From an uncultured Prevotellaceae bacterium (GTDB lineage Bacteria > Bacteroidota > Bacteroidia > Bacteroidales > Muribaculaceae), in contig CAMVBJ010000007.1 in NCBI GenBank assembly GCA_947165675.1, positions 38,826 through 102,825 on the forward strand: a stretch of DNA of 64,000 nucleotides, read 5' to 3'. The first letter of the stretch is position 1, and the number at the start of each line of letters is the position of its first letter. Both the position numbers and the translations under genes were made by a program. The notes below the pieces were generated by a model that saw nothing but the letters and a program-made list of their open reading frames with translations, had not been told where the DNA came from and made no database searches. Positions 1-8,987 of this stretch are shown here, piece by piece.

Positions 1-530
1 TGCTCAACCAGTACCCAGTCGTGGCCATCGGTGAGATAGGCATTGACCTCTACTGGGATAAGACCTGGCGTGAACAGCAGCGTCATGCCCTCGACATCCA
101 GCTGCACTGGTGCCACGAGTTGGGAGTTCCCTTCATCATTCATTGCCGCGAGGCGCTCGACGATATACTCGATGTCATCGACCACCTGGATTGCCCAGTG
201 CCCCAAGGCGTGTTCCATTGCTTTGCCGAAACGCCTGCCGACGTTGAGCGCGTTCGCCGTAGGGGAGACTTCTACTTTGGCGTCAATGGCGTGGTCACGT
301 TCAAGAAGAGCACCGTGCCCCAGTTGTTGCCTGCCATCGGTCTGGACCGACTGCTGCTGGAGACCGATGCGCCTTTTCTCACCCCCGTGCCACATCGCGG
401 CAAGCGTAATGAGAGTGCCTACATTCCCCCCATCAACGACTTCGTCGCCAAGTCGTTAGGCGTTACCTCCGAGAAGGTCAGTGAAGTTACCGACCGCAAC
501 GCCATCGACCTGTTCCACCTGCCACTATAG
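1..530 (+). CDS. TatD family metal-dependent hydrolase (3' part only)
   Basis: This is the C-terminal two thirds of a TatD-type deoxyribonuclease/hydrolase; the start lies left of the window and the frame is open from base 3. TatD enzymes are TIM-barrel hydrolases binding two metal ions. The metal-ligand motifs are visible in order: GEIGID (Glu ligand), IIHCRE, FHCF and LETDAPFLTP (Asp ligand). The family is usually about 210-265 aa; about 176 aa are present. TatD proteins act in the cytoplasm on DNA 3' ends in DNA repair, but many bacteria carry several paralogues of unclear substrate, so I give no symbol. The gene converges with the M13 peptidase gene and a strong hairpin separates them. 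Confidence 0.93.
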   Translation, partial: LNQYPVVAIGEIGIDLYWDKTWREQQRHALDIQLHWCHELGVPFIIHCREALDDILDVIDHLDCPVPQGVFHCFAETPADVERVRRRGDFYFGVNGVVTFKKSTVPQLLPAIGLDRLLLETDAPFLTPVPHRGKRNESAYIPPINDFVAKSLGVTSEKVSEVTDRNAIDLFHLPL

Positions 531-548
531 ATCCCAACGTAAAATAAT

Positions 549-579
549 GAGGGCCCGTAGCTTCAAGTTGCGGGCCCTC
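549..579. terminator. Hairpin between convergent genes
   Basis: A perfect 9-bp stem (GAGGGCCCG with CGGGCCCTC) closes a 13-base loop between the convergent tatD and peptidase genes. There is no long T-tract on the plus side, so it may act on either strand or as an RNA 3' end stabiliser. Confidence 0.6.
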
Positions 580-601
580 GATGTATCCTACTGGGAATTG
601 A

Positions 602-2626
602 TTACCAGATGATGGCGCGGTCGGCGGGATCGAGCCACATCTTGTCACCAGCCTTGATGCCGAAGGCGTCAAAGAAGGTGTCGATGTTCCTCAGGGTGGC
701 GTTCACGCGGTAGCGGCCGATGGAGTGGGGATCACTCTTGGTCTGCTGGAAGATGGCCTCCTCGGTCATGTTGTCGGCCCAGATGCGGCCATAGCTCAGG
801 TAGAAGCGCTGGGCAGGCGTGAAGCCGTCGATCTTCTTGCCGTCACGGAACTGCTGGGTGGTGCGGAAGGCATCATAGGCGATGCGCAGGCCGCCCTGGT
901 CGGCGATGTTCTCGCCCAGGGTCAAGTGACCGTTGGCGTGCTGATCTTTAACAACCACGATCTGGTCAAACTGTGCGGCCAGCTTCTCGGCGGCTGCCTG
1001 GAATCGCTTGCTGTCCTCCTCGGTCCACCAGTCGGTCATGTTGCCATACTGGTCGAACATGCGACCCTGGTCGTCAAAGCCGTGGGTCATCTCGTGGCCA
1101 ATCACTACGCCGATGGCACCGAAGTTGGTGGCATCGTCAGCCTCCACATCAAAGAAGGGCGGTTGCAGGATGGCAGCGGGGAAGCAGATCTCGTTGGTCG
1201 TGGGGTTGTAGTAAGCATTGACGGTCTGTGGTGTCATGCCCCACTCGTCGCGGTCAACGGGCTTGCCCATCTTGTCGAGGTTGCGGCGGGTCTCATAGAG
1301 GCTGGCAGCCTTGATGTTGTCATACAGACTCTTGCTCGGGTCAACGGTCAGACCGCTGTAGTCGCGCCACTTGTCGGGGTAACCGATCTTGACGGTGAAG
1401 GCGTTGAGCTTCACCAGGGCGTTGATCTTGGTCTGCTCGCTCATCCAGGTCAGTCCAGCGATGTGTGCAGCCAGTGACTTGCGCAGTTCACCGATGAGCT
1501 TCAACATCTTCTCCTTGCTGCCGTGAGCAAAGTACTTGCTCACGTAGATCTCTCCGACGGCTTCGCCCAGCAGGCTGTTGGGGTAGCCCAGAGCACGTTT
1601 CCAACGGGGCTTGCGCTCCTTCTGTCCGCTCAACATGCGGCCATAGAAGTCAAACGAGGTCTCGCCGAATTCATCGCTGAGGTAACCTGTCGAACCAGTG
1701 ATCAACAGGCCAGCCATGTAGTCGCGCATCTGCTGCTCGTTGAGCTTGGTCATCAGGTCGTTGGCAACAGCCATCACCTTGGGTTCGGTCAGGATGACCC
1801 ACTCCACGGTGGGCGTGCCCATGAGCTTGAAGTACTGCTTCCAGTTGATGGCGGGGTAGTCCTTCTGCAACTGGTCGAGCGTGCGGATGTTATAGAGCTT
1901 GTTGTAGTCGCGGGCCTCGGCACGGTCCATCTTGGCCTGGGCAAACTTGTACTCGATGTCATAGATGGTCTTGCTGGCGCGGTTAGCGTCCTTCTTGCTG
2001 TAACCGGCGAGCATGAAAATCTTCACCAGGTAGTTCTTGTAGGCCTGCTGGATTTTCTTGCTGTCGGCATCGGTGTTCAGGTAGTAGTCCCTGTCGGGCA
2101 GACCGCTGGTGCCGGCGCTGAGCCACATCACGTTCATGTCACTGTTCTTGAGGTCGGTCTCCACGCCGATGCCAAAGAACGGGTTACCGATCTTCAGGTG
2201 CTGATCAGCCAGGAAGCTGGTCAGGTCCTTCTTCTTGAAGGCTTTGATCTTGGCCAGGTCGGCCATCAGGGGCTGTGCGCCCTCGCGGTTCAGGCGGTCG
2301 CTGTCCATTGCCATCTTGTACAGGTCGGCAACCTTTTGGTCAACGGAGCCCATCTTGTGCTGGGTCTTGCCCAGCTCCAGGAACATGTCGCGCAAGCGGT
2401 TCTGGTTCTGCTCGGCCAGCACGTCAAACACGCCATAGCTGGCATATTCGGGCCTCTCGCTCAGTGGGTTGGCCTTCATCCAGCCACCACCAGCATACTC
2501 ATAGAAATCTTCACCCGGCTTTACGCTCAGGTCCATGTCGGCACGGTTCACGCCGTGTGTCACTTGTGCCTGCACACCAGGCACGGCAGCCATCAGTATG
2601 GCCATAGCTAATAACATTTTCTTCAT
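602..2626 (-). CDS. M13 family zinc metallopeptidase (neprilysin/PepO-like)
   Basis: Secreted zinc endopeptidase of the neprilysin/PepO family, 674 aa from the chosen start, the usual family size. I start at the ATG at 2626 because it opens a clean signal peptide (Lys-Lys followed by a hydrophobic stretch ending Val-Gln-Ala-Gln); the frame is open 31 codons further upstream, but that extension runs through the promoter. The zinc motif HEMTH lies at about residues 511-515, the third zinc ligand motif GENIAD at about 571-576, and the family's C-terminal segment ending in Trp is intact, so the enzyme looks active. The N-terminal M13 domain is complete. It probably degrades peptides in the periplasm or outside the cell. 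It is transcribed alone. Confidence 0.95.
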   Translation of the reverse strand: MKKMLLAMAILMAAVPGVQAQVTHGVNRADMDLSVKPGEDFYEYAGGGWMKANPLSERPEYASYGVFDVLAEQNQNRLRDMFLELGKTQHKMGSVDQKVADLYKMAMDSDRLNREGAQPLMADLAKIKAFKKKDLTSFLADQHLKIGNPFFGIGVETDLKNSDMNVMWLSAGTSGLPDRDYYLNTDADSKKIQQAYKNYLVKIFMLAGYSKKDANRASKTIYDIEYKFAQAKMDRAEARDYNKLYNIRTLDQLQKDYPAINWKQYFKLMGTPTVEWVILTEPKVMAVANDLMTKLNEQQMRDYMAGLLITGSTGYLSDEFGETSFDFYGRMLSGQKERKPRWKRALGYPNSLLGEAVGEIYVSKYFAHGSKEKMLKLIGELRKSLAAHIAGLTWMSEQTKINALVKLNAFTVKIGYPDKWRDYSGLTVDPSKSLYDNIKAASLYETRRNLDKMGKPVDRDEWGMTPQTVNAYYNPTTNEICFPAAILQPPFFDVEADDATNFGAIGVVIGHEMTHGFDDQGRMFDQYGNMTDWWTEEDSKRFQAAAEKLAAQFDQIVVVKDQHANGHLTLGENIADQGGLRIAYDAFRTTQQFRDGKKIDGFTPAQRFYLSYGRIWADNMTEEAIFQQTKSDPHSIGRYRVNATLRNIDTFFDAFGIKAGDKMWLDPADRAIIW

Positions 2627-2685
2627 TGTTACTAATAAAATAATAATATGTAGGTTAATCGGTTTAGCTATTTCTTTCCAGCCCG

Positions 2686-2693
2686 CAAAAATA
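2686..2693 (-). promoter_or_regulatory. -7 promoter box of the M13 peptidase gene
   Basis: TATTTTTG on the minus strand matches the Bacteroidota -7 consensus TAnnTTTG, about 60 bases before the start codon. I see no well-placed -33 box. Confidence 0.5.
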
Positions 2694-2763
2694 ACAATAA
2701 TCCCGCAAACCCAGCACAAACTATTGGAAAAAACAACTTTTCACGTTCCAATACCCCCCCTAT

Positions 2764-2870
2764 GATTGTCAAACAACCGAGACAACGCACTAACAACACG
2801 AACAACATTTATTTTCTTGGTATACGCGTTGTTTGGCTCACGCTAAGGCGCAAAGTCGCGAAGTGGTATT
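2764..2870. repeat. Intergenic repeat with CAAACAAC/GTTGTTTG ends
   Basis: The 465-base gap between the peptidase gene and dinD (2720-3184) holds no convincing gene. It contains a stretch rich in CAAC words that starts with TCAAACAAC and closes about 70 bases later with the inverse GCGTTGTTTG, followed by a short CTCACGCTAAGGCGC element. The same combination recurs at 5731-5838, so this is a dispersed intergenic element rather than unique sequence. Confidence 0.5.
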
Positions 2871-3184
2871 TCGTCGAAAAGCAATGGGGCGTTTTTGACC
2901 CTTGATTGAGTAATCCGTTGATTTTCAGCACGTGTTTTGTGTGTTGCCAAACGGGAGAGGTGCGGGGGGATAGTTAACGAAACGTTAAACGCAATTTATG
3001 TGTCCCACGGCACAAAGGTAGCTCACCGCACCCACATCTGTCCATGTCAAAAAGCATCCGCCCCAATTTATAAAGACAACAAAAACAACTTGGCCTTGAT
3101 CAAGGCCACAACAAAGACAATCAGACAAAATATTGCCTAAAAAATTACATCAAACCGTCCCGATTTTCCTATAGAGGCTTTCAT

Positions 3185-4024
3185 TTATTTCTTATTGTTT
3201 TTCAGCATTTTCTTTTGCTCGCTAGCGAGGCGACGTTCTACTTTTTTGACGTCCTCGGCGGGTGGAAGGTTTTCGGGGATGATGCCGCGCTCGGTGAGCA
3301 TCTTGCGAACGGCGGCATTGTTGTCCACATGTTCTCGAGTGATCGATGCTTCCCCCTTGAGGTCTTTGGTTTGCACGTTGACACTGGTCATCTCGGCTGC
3401 AAAATCCTTGGCTTTGATGCTGATGGTTGGCAGGAAGTCGGCGAGAGGACGACTCTGCGGTGTGCCCATACGTTGTTTCATCATATTGGTGCTGAGTCGG
3501 AACAGCGCTTGATCTCCTTTTGAGCGAATGACGGCAAAAGTCCGGTCGTTAACACCACGCTCGTAAAGAATGCCAGAAAGTTTTCGTTCCGTTTCTTGCA
3601 ATTTGGTGCGTGCCTTGATTCGCTCCACCTCTAACAAACGTTGTTCTATCAGTTCTGCACGACGGGTTTGTACCGCAAAATAGGTCTGAGCAAAAGCGAT
3701 TTGCGGTTTGCGGGGGTCTCCATTTTGTGCGACAAGATAGCAGGCATAGCGGGTGAGCATGATGTCATCTATCTCACGTTGAGCACCTTTCGCAAGGTCG
3801 ATCATTTTGCTGACGTCAGCAAAATGATCGGGAATGGAGTGACCAGCGTTCTTGCAGGCTTCTTTTGCCTTGTCAATCACGTTGGTAAAGTTTCGCCACT
3901 GTTGATATCCTAACAGGGAGCACAACTCTCTGGCACTCCAGCACTCGGTAGTGTCAATCATGCAGGCCGCATCCTCATAACTCTGGAATAATGCGAGTAT
4001 TTCTTCTCTCTTCATGCCGTTCAA
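3185..4024 (-). CDS. dinD: DNA-damage-inducible protein D (DinD)
   Basis: Homologue of E. coli DinD at essentially full family length (279 aa). It has the N-terminal BRO-like segment (residues about 15-110, including [17 protein letters not shown] and [17 protein letters not shown] motifs), then a charged helical region with [14 protein letters not shown], and a C-terminal segment ending in basic residues. In E. coli, DinD is SOS-induced and inhibits RecA filament function; here no LexA box could be identified. The start at 4024 has an alternative Met three codons in. It is a single gene with its own -7 box, between core genes and upstream of dnaB's end, with no phage genes beside it. Confidence 0.9.
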   Translation of the reverse strand: MNGMKREEILALFQSYEDAACMIDTTECWSARELCSLLGYQQWRNFTNVIDKAKEACKNAGHSIPDHFADVSKMIDLAKGAQREIDDIMLTRYACYLVAQNGDPRKPQIAFAQTYFAVQTRRAELIEQRLLEVERIKARTKLQETERKLSGILYERGVNDRTFAVIRSKGDQALFRLSTNMMKQRMGTPQSRPLADFLPTISIKAKDFAAEMTSVNVQTKDLKGEASITREHVDNNAAVRKMLTERGIIPENLPPAEDVKKVERRLASEQKKMLKNNKK

Positions 4025-4039
4025 TTATTTTGTGGTCAC

Positions 4040-4047
4040 AAAGATAA
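4040..4047 (-). promoter_or_regulatory. -7 promoter box of dinD
   Basis: TATCTTTG on the minus strand, 15 bases before the start codon, with an ATTG about 20 bases further upstream as a plausible -33 box. Confidence 0.6.
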
Positions 4048-4119
4048 ACCATTTTCTTGGAAATGGCAATATAGTCGTGAAGATTATGTCCCACTTCCCA
4101 ACTCATCACTTCTCACAGG

Positions 4120-5694
4120 TTAGAAGGGGGTGGGGTCGTTGGAGTCGCGGAGGAAGTCGACGTTGGGGGGCGGTGGGGTGAAGCCGTCGGGGATGGGGGC
4201 TGCGGGGCCGTCGGGAGTGGGGCCGTCGTTCATCTTGGACTCGTAGGTGGTTTCTCCGCCGAGGAGGTCTTGCTCGCCCTGGTTCTCGAATCGTGCATAC
4301 TTGCTGACGAAGTGGAGGTTGATGGTGTCGGTGGCACCGCTGCGGTGCTTGGCGACGATGAATTCGGCCAGGCCGCGGATGTTGTTGCCCTCGGCATCCT
4401 CGCTGGAGCGGGTATAGTACTCGGGACGGTGGATAAAGCAGACGATGTCGGCATCCTGCTCGATGGCACCCGACTCACGCAGGTCGCTCAACTGTGGTCT
4501 CTTGCCCATCTTGTCATCGACCGATCGGGTCTCAACGCTACGGTTGAGCTGTGACAGGGCGATGATGGGGATGTCGAGCTCCTTGGCGAGTTGCTTGAGG
4601 TTGCGCGAGATGGTGCTCACCTCCTGCTCACGGCTGCCGAACTTCATGCCCGTTGCGTTCATCAACTGCAAGTAGTCGATAATGATGATCCTGACCCCGT
4701 GTTCACGAACAAGGCGACGAGCCTTGGTCCTGAGCTCAAAGATGGAGAGCGAGGGTGTGTCGTCGATGTAGAGTGGGGCAGTGCTCAGCGCGCGGGTGCG
4801 TGTCATGAGGTTTTCCCACTCGGGTTGTGACAACTGTCCGCTCTTGATTTTCTCGCCCTCGAGTGAGCAGACGTTGCTGATGAGGCGGTTGACAAGCTGC
4901 AAGCTGGACATCTCGAGCGAGAAGACGGCTACGGGATAGTTGTAATCGACCGCCATGTTCTTGGCCATCGACAGGACGAATGCCGTCTTACCCATAGCGG
5001 GTCGGGCGGCGATGATGATGAGGTCACTGTTCTGCCATCCGCTGGTGAGTCGGTCAAGTTTATGATAGCCCGTTTCCAGACCGCTGAGGCCGTTCTCGCG
5101 GTTGGCGGCTTCCTCGATCTTCTTGATGGCATCTTGGACGGCATTCTCGATGGGGATGACGTCGCGCTTGAGGGTGTTCTTGCTGATTTCGAACAATTTG
5201 CCCTCGGCCTCCTGCATCAAGTCATAGACGTCGATGGACTCGTCGAAAGCCAACGACTGCACCTGGCTGCTGTAGCTAATGAGCTCGCGGGCGAGGTACT
5301 TCTGCGCCACGATGCGGGCATGGAACTCGGCATTGGCAGCACTCGACACGAGGCCCGTCAACTCGCTGATGCGTATGGCACCGCCCACCTCATCGAGCAC
5401 CTTGTTGGTGCGCAACTGGTCGGTGACGGTGAGCATATCGATGGGCTTGCCGTTGGCAGCAAGGGTCTGGATGGCCTCATAGATCTTCTGGTTAGCAGGA
5501 TTATAGAAAGCCTCGGGCTTGAGGATTTCGCACACATTGTTGTAGGCATCCTTCTCAAGCATCAGAGCGCCCAGCACGGCATCCTCCATCGAGGTGTCCT
5601 GGGGTGGCAACTTGCCAAACTCACTCACAATTTCGGGCTCATGAGAGGGGCGCGTGCGACGGCGCGCCTGCTTGCCGGTTTCAAATTCTTCCAT
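4120..5694 (-). CDS. dnaB: Replicative DNA helicase DnaB
   Basis: The hexameric helicase that unwinds DNA at the replication fork and binds primase. It is 524 aa: an N-terminal DnaB domain (about 30-130), a linker helix, then the RecA-like motor with Walker A ARPAMGKT at 230-237, IIIIDYLQLM (Walker B region), the DLRESGAIEQDAD segment and the FVSKYARF C-terminal part. No intein interrupts it, unlike some DnaB genes. The last 40 residues are a Pro/Asp-rich tail of low complexity, common in Bacteroidota. The ATG at 5694 starts MEEFETGK, giving a normal N-terminus. A TAnnTTTG box lies about 170 bases upstream, so the leader is long and holds a repeat element. Confidence 0.97.
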   Translation of the reverse strand: MEEFETGKQARRRTRPSHEPEIVSEFGKLPPQDTSMEDAVLGALMLEKDAYNNVCEILKPEAFYNPANQKIYEAIQTLAANGKPIDMLTVTDQLRTNKVLDEVGGAIRISELTGLVSSAANAEFHARIVAQKYLARELISYSSQVQSLAFDESIDVYDLMQEAEGKLFEISKNTLKRDVIPIENAVQDAIKKIEEAANRENGLSGLETGYHKLDRLTSGWQNSDLIIIAARPAMGKTAFVLSMAKNMAVDYNYPVAVFSLEMSSLQLVNRLISNVCSLEGEKIKSGQLSQPEWENLMTRTRALSTAPLYIDDTPSLSIFELRTKARRLVREHGVRIIIIDYLQLMNATGMKFGSREQEVSTISRNLKQLAKELDIPIIALSQLNRSVETRSVDDKMGKRPQLSDLRESGAIEQDADIVCFIHRPEYYTRSSEDAEGNNIRGLAEFIVAKHRSGATDTINLHFVSKYARFENQGEQDLLGGETTYESKMNDGPTPDGPAAPIPDGFTPPPPNVDFLRDSNDPTPF

Positions 5695-5730
5695 TATATC
5701 AAAATTTCGTTATCTTAAATTGGAAAAGTG

Positions 5731-5838
5731 CCTCACGCTGAGGCGCTAAGCATTTTTTATCAAACAACAGAGAGAACAACTGATCAACAATTTCAACTAT
5801 TATATTCTTGTTGCTGGCGTTGTTTGACTTGTTGTTAG
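5731..5838. repeat. Intergenic repeat with CAAACAAC/GTTGTTTG ends
   Basis: Second copy of the element seen at 2764-2870: a CCTCACGCTGAGGCGC word, then TCAAACAAC, a run of CAAC words, TATATTCTTG, and the inverse GCGTTGTTTGAC. It lies in the untranslated leader of dnaB. The rest of the gap between dnaB and the GH31 gene (5695-6044) contains only the two promoters. Confidence 0.5.
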
Positions 5839-5864
5839 GGCTTGTCTGAGAAAAAATGCGAGGG

Positions 5865-5872
5865 CAAAGGTA
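5865..5872 (-). promoter_or_regulatory. -7 promoter box of dnaB
   Basis: TACCTTTG on the minus strand, matching TAnnTTTG, about 170 bases upstream of the dnaB start. Confidence 0.55.
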
Positions 5873-6002
5873 GTTAAAAACGTTGGATTTTCCCGCAGCG
5901 GTTATCGACATTCTATCTACACGATATTGACAAATCTTCAAAATCAGGAATCAGAAATTGATTTTTTAGCGTTGATATTATTTAGCTGTTAGAGAATTAT
6001 AG

Positions 6003-6010
6003 TATTTTTG
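6003..6010 (+). promoter_or_regulatory. -7 promoter box of the GH31 gene
   Basis: TATTTTTG, 34 bases before the start codon; an ATTT about 19 bases upstream is a weak -33 candidate. Confidence 0.5.
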
Positions 6011-6044
6011 TGGTCAAAGTATAACACAAAAAAATGAAAAGAAT

Positions 6045-8408
6045 ATGAGGTTTATAGTACTGGCTGTAGTTGCGATGATGGCTGTGGTAGCCACGGGACA
6101 GCCCAAGACGATGACATTTAATGATGCGACACGCCAGCAGACGGTCACGGTGACCGCTGTGGGCGATGACATCGTGCGCGTGGATGTGGTGCCCGACGGC
6201 TGGAACGGCACCCGTCTGCCCTCGCTGGCGCTGGACAAAACCGCCAAGGTCGAGGTCAAGGTGGAAGAGTTGGAAGACATGAGCGTGATGCGCACCGGCA
6301 GCGGCATGAAGGTGGTGCTGGACAAGACTTTGGGCAGCATCACGGTGGGTAGCCGCAATGGCTACTATATCACCGACCCCTGTGACCGCAGTTCATCGAC
6401 CGTGATGTTGCTGCACCAGGGTCAGGAATCGTTCTATGGTGCCGGCGAACGCGGCTATTCGCTGAACCTCGCTGGCGACACGCTCATTAACTATAACGCG
6501 CAGAACTACGGTTACCAGATGGGCGAGAAGCGTACCCAGCAGATGGGTATCACCATGCCGATGGTGATCTCGTCCAAGGGCTACGGCATCCTGTTTGACG
6601 ACTTCTGCAAGTCATCGCTCTACCTGGGTAATCAGGGTATTGAGTATAGGTCCACCTCGCCACAACCGCTGTCCTACTATGTGATCAACGGAAATGGCAG
6701 GGTAGAGAGTGTCGTGAGAAACTTCTCATGGCTTGTGGGCCGTCAGGAACTGCCGCCGCTGTGGACCTTGGGCTACATCACCAGCAAGTATGGCTACCGC
6801 GACCAGCGCGAGAGCGAGGGTGTGGTCGATACCCTCAAGCGCGAGGGCTATCCGCTGGACGGCATCGTGTTTGACCTGTACTGGTATGGCAAGGAAGAGG
6901 ACATGGGCCGCTTAGCGTGGGACAAGCAGCAGTGGCCCGATCACCGCAAGATGCTGCGCGACTTCAAGCAGCAGGGCGTCAACGTGGTGACCATCTCGCA
7001 GCCCTACGTGCTCACTAACGGGCGCGCCATCGACAATTACCGCTTGCTGGACCCGCAAGGTATCTTCTGCAAGACCGACGGCACCGACACGACCCACACG
7101 GTGACCATCTGGGTGGGCCAGGGCGGCATGTTTGACGTGTCCAACCCCGCCACACGCCAGTGGCTCCGCAACCGCTATAAGCAACTCACTGACGAGGGCG
7201 TGACCGGCTGGTGGGGCGACCTGGGCGAACCCGAGAAACATCCGCTGGAGATACGCCACCACAACGGCTTGACTGCCGAACAGTACCACAACTACTACGG
7301 CAACGAGTGGAGCAAGATCATCTATGACATGTTTAAGGAGGAATATCCCGACCGTCGCCCGATGGTGATGATGCGCGCTGGCACGGCGGGCTTGCAGCGC
7401 TACTCGGTATTCCCCTGGTCCACCGACGTGTCCCGCTCGTGGGGCGGTCTGCAACCCCAGGTGACCATCATGCTCAATGCGGGCTTGAGTGGCCTGGGTT
7501 ACATGTCACATGACGTGGGCGGCTTTGCCGTCGATCCCAATAATAAACGCGACGGTGAACTGTACATCCGCTGGCTGCAATTGGGCTTATTCTCGCCCAT
7601 GCTGCGCACCCACTCAACCTATCAGGCCGAGCCTTATCATTACAAGGAATATGGTGACTTGACGCTGCGCCTTATCAAGCAGCGCTACACGTGGCTGCCC
7701 TATAACTACACACTGGCCTACGACAACGCGTGGAACGGTCTGCCGATGGTGCGTCCGTTAGGCCTGTATGAGGACGACAATAACATCAGCCGTTATGATA
7801 GCATCACCGATCAGTACCTGTGGGGCCGTGACGTGATGGTGGCCCCCGTGATGCAGCAGGGTGCCGTGAGCCGCGAGATTACCTTCCCCGAAGGCACTTG
7901 GGTGGATATCAACCACCCCGAGCACCGCTATGCGGGCCACACGACCATCGATTACAGTGCCCCTATCGAGGTGCTGCCGGTGTTTGCCCGTGCTGGGGCC
8001 TTCATCCCTCAAGCCAACTACGAGATGCAGAACGTGGGCGACTACAATCCCGACAAGTTAGACATCATCTATTACTCCAGCGAGCATCCCTCGACGTTCA
8101 CGATGTTTGACGACGACCTGCACTCGACGGGCACGTTAGGCAGGGACAAGCACCGCCTGATCAGTTTCACCGCCACGCCTCAAGGTAAACACACCACCAT
8201 TACCATCCAAGGCCGCGGCAACATCGATGGCGACGCCCCCAGTAAGGACTACCGCCTTATCATTCCCGCGACCAATAAGCCTGGCAAGGTGAACATCAAT
8301 GGCAAGAAGGCTCAAGGTGTGACCTATGATAAGCATACCCGCACGCTCACCATTCCCGTCACTATCGCCGATGTCACCCAGACGACCATCATCGAACTCA
8401 CCAAGTAA
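6045..8408 (+). CDS. Glycoside hydrolase family 31 (alpha-glucosidase/alpha-xylosidase type)
   Basis: Exported retaining alpha-glycosidase, 787 aa. A short signal peptide (about 1-19) is followed by an N-terminal beta-sandwich, a TIM barrel and C-terminal beta domains, the GH31 order. The catalytic nucleophile is Asp392 in the WWGDLGEPE motif and the likely acid/base is Asp461 in WSTDVSRSW. Other family marks are YGAGERG (about 132) and the MLRTHS motif. GH31 members cleave alpha-glucose or alpha-xylose from oligosaccharides; sequence reading alone does not decide which, though the overall form resembles alpha-glucosidases of Bacteroides. The start at 6045 overlaps, as ATGA, the stop of a four-codon reading frame beginning at 6034. 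The gene stands alone, without SusC/SusD neighbours. Confidence 0.92.
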   Translation: MRFIVLAVVAMMAVVATGQPKTMTFNDATRQQTVTVTAVGDDIVRVDVVPDGWNGTRLPSLALDKTAKVEVKVEELEDMSVMRTGSGMKVVLDKTLGSITVGSRNGYYITDPCDRSSSTVMLLHQGQESFYGAGERGYSLNLAGDTLINYNAQNYGYQMGEKRTQQMGITMPMVISSKGYGILFDDFCKSSLYLGNQGIEYRSTSPQPLSYYVINGNGRVESVVRNFSWLVGRQELPPLWTLGYITSKYGYRDQRESEGVVDTLKREGYPLDGIVFDLYWYGKEEDMGRLAWDKQQWPDHRKMLRDFKQQGVNVVTISQPYVLTNGRAIDNYRLLDPQGIFCKTDGTDTTHTVTIWVGQGGMFDVSNPATRQWLRNRYKQLTDEGVTGWWGDLGEPEKHPLEIRHHNGLTAEQYHNYYGNEWSKIIYDMFKEEYPDRRPMVMMRAGTAGLQRYSVFPWSTDVSRSWGGLQPQVTIMLNAGLSGLGYMSHDVGGFAVDPNNKRDGELYIRWLQLGLFSPMLRTHSTYQAEPYHYKEYGDLTLRLIKQRYTWLPYNYTLAYDNAWNGLPMVRPLGLYEDDNNISRYDSITDQYLWGRDVMVAPVMQQGAVSREITFPEGTWVDINHPEHRYAGHTTIDYSAPIEVLPVFARAGAFIPQANYEMQNVGDYNPDKLDIIYYSSEHPSTFTMFDDDLHSTGTLGRDKHRLISFTATPQGKHTTITIQGRGNIDGDAPSKDYRLIIPATNKPGKVNINGKKAQGVTYDKHTRTLTIPVTIADVTQTTIIELTK

Positions 8409-8436
8409 ACGCTGCAGATAATCATCAGAAGAAAAA

Positions 8437-8508
8437 GAAAACAAGAAGCACAATCAATACAAACATCTGGAAAATCAGGTGGTAGTATTGATTGTGCTTC
8501 TTGTTTTC
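8437..8508. terminator. Long perfect inverted repeat between convergent genes
   Basis: Two 24-base arms (8437-8460 and 8485-8508) are perfectly complementary around a 24-base loop. The arms begin GAAAACAAG and end in TTGTTTTC, so each strand reads stem then T-rich sequence, which suits a bidirectional terminator for the GH31 gene and the ybjQ-like gene. Confidence 0.75.
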
Positions 8509-8529
8509 CTTCTATAGAAAGAAAAGAGC

Positions 8530-8847
8530 TTAGATGACCACGGCGGTGCCACTGGTGGCGACCATGAGCATGGAGTTGCTCTCACCGATGGTCTCGTAGT
8601 CGATGTCGATGCCCACTATGGCGTTGGCGCCCATTGCCTGTGCACGTTCCATCATCTCTTGCATTGCGGTATCCTTGGCCTTGCGGAGCACCTTCTCGTA
8701 ACTGGCCGAACGTCCGCCCACGATGTCGCGGATGCCTGCAAAGAGGTCCTTCATGAAGTTGGCGCCGATGATGGTCTCACCGGTCACAATGCCCTTGTAC
8801 TCACGGATGTTGTAGCCCTCAATTTGAGGCGTTGTTGAAAGTATCAT
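8530..8847 (-). CDS. YbjQ/UPF0145 family protein
   Basis: Small cytoplasmic protein of 105 aa, typical of the YbjQ (DUF74) family. It shows the family's N-terminal Tyr-containing strand with [11 protein letters not shown], a central helix rich in Lys/Glu with [20 protein letters not shown], and a C-terminal strand ending in small hydrophobic residues. YbjQ proteins form pentamers and are listed as putative heavy-metal binding, but no function is proven. No cysteine is present, which argues against classical metal-thiolate binding. A -7 box (TATTTTTG, minus strand, 8897-8904) lies about 50 bases upstream. The gene is transcribed alone, divergent from the next membrane protein gene. Confidence 0.88.
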   Translation of the reverse strand: MILSTTPQIEGYNIREYKGIVTGETIIGANFMKDLFAGIRDIVGGRSASYEKVLRKAKDTAMQEMMERAQAMGANAIVGIDIDYETIGESNSMLMVATSGTAVVI

Positions 8848-8896
8848 TTCCTTAAATCAAAAATTAATGGTTAAAAATCTCTGATTATCAATACAG

Positions 8897-8904
8897 CAAA
8901 AATA
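8897..8904 (-). promoter_or_regulatory. -7 promoter box of the ybjQ-like gene
   Basis: TATTTTTG on the minus strand, matching TAnnTTTG, 49 bases before the start codon. Confidence 0.5.
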
Positions 8905-8987
8905 ATGCCAAAAAAAATTGATCCCTTGTGTAGTTTTTCGCTACCTTCGTGCGTCTAAAGGACAGAAACAACTAAAACTCAGCGATT

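Noticed and set aside
725..1477. Long open frames opposite the M13 peptidase gene (also 1523-2611)
   Set aside because: They are antisense shadows caused by GC-rich third positions; they have low-complexity Val/Leu/His composition, no starts with promoters, and the coding strand carries a full known protein.
5699..5941. 80-codon frame in the dnaB leader
   Set aside because: It covers the promoter and repeat element and has no protein-like features.
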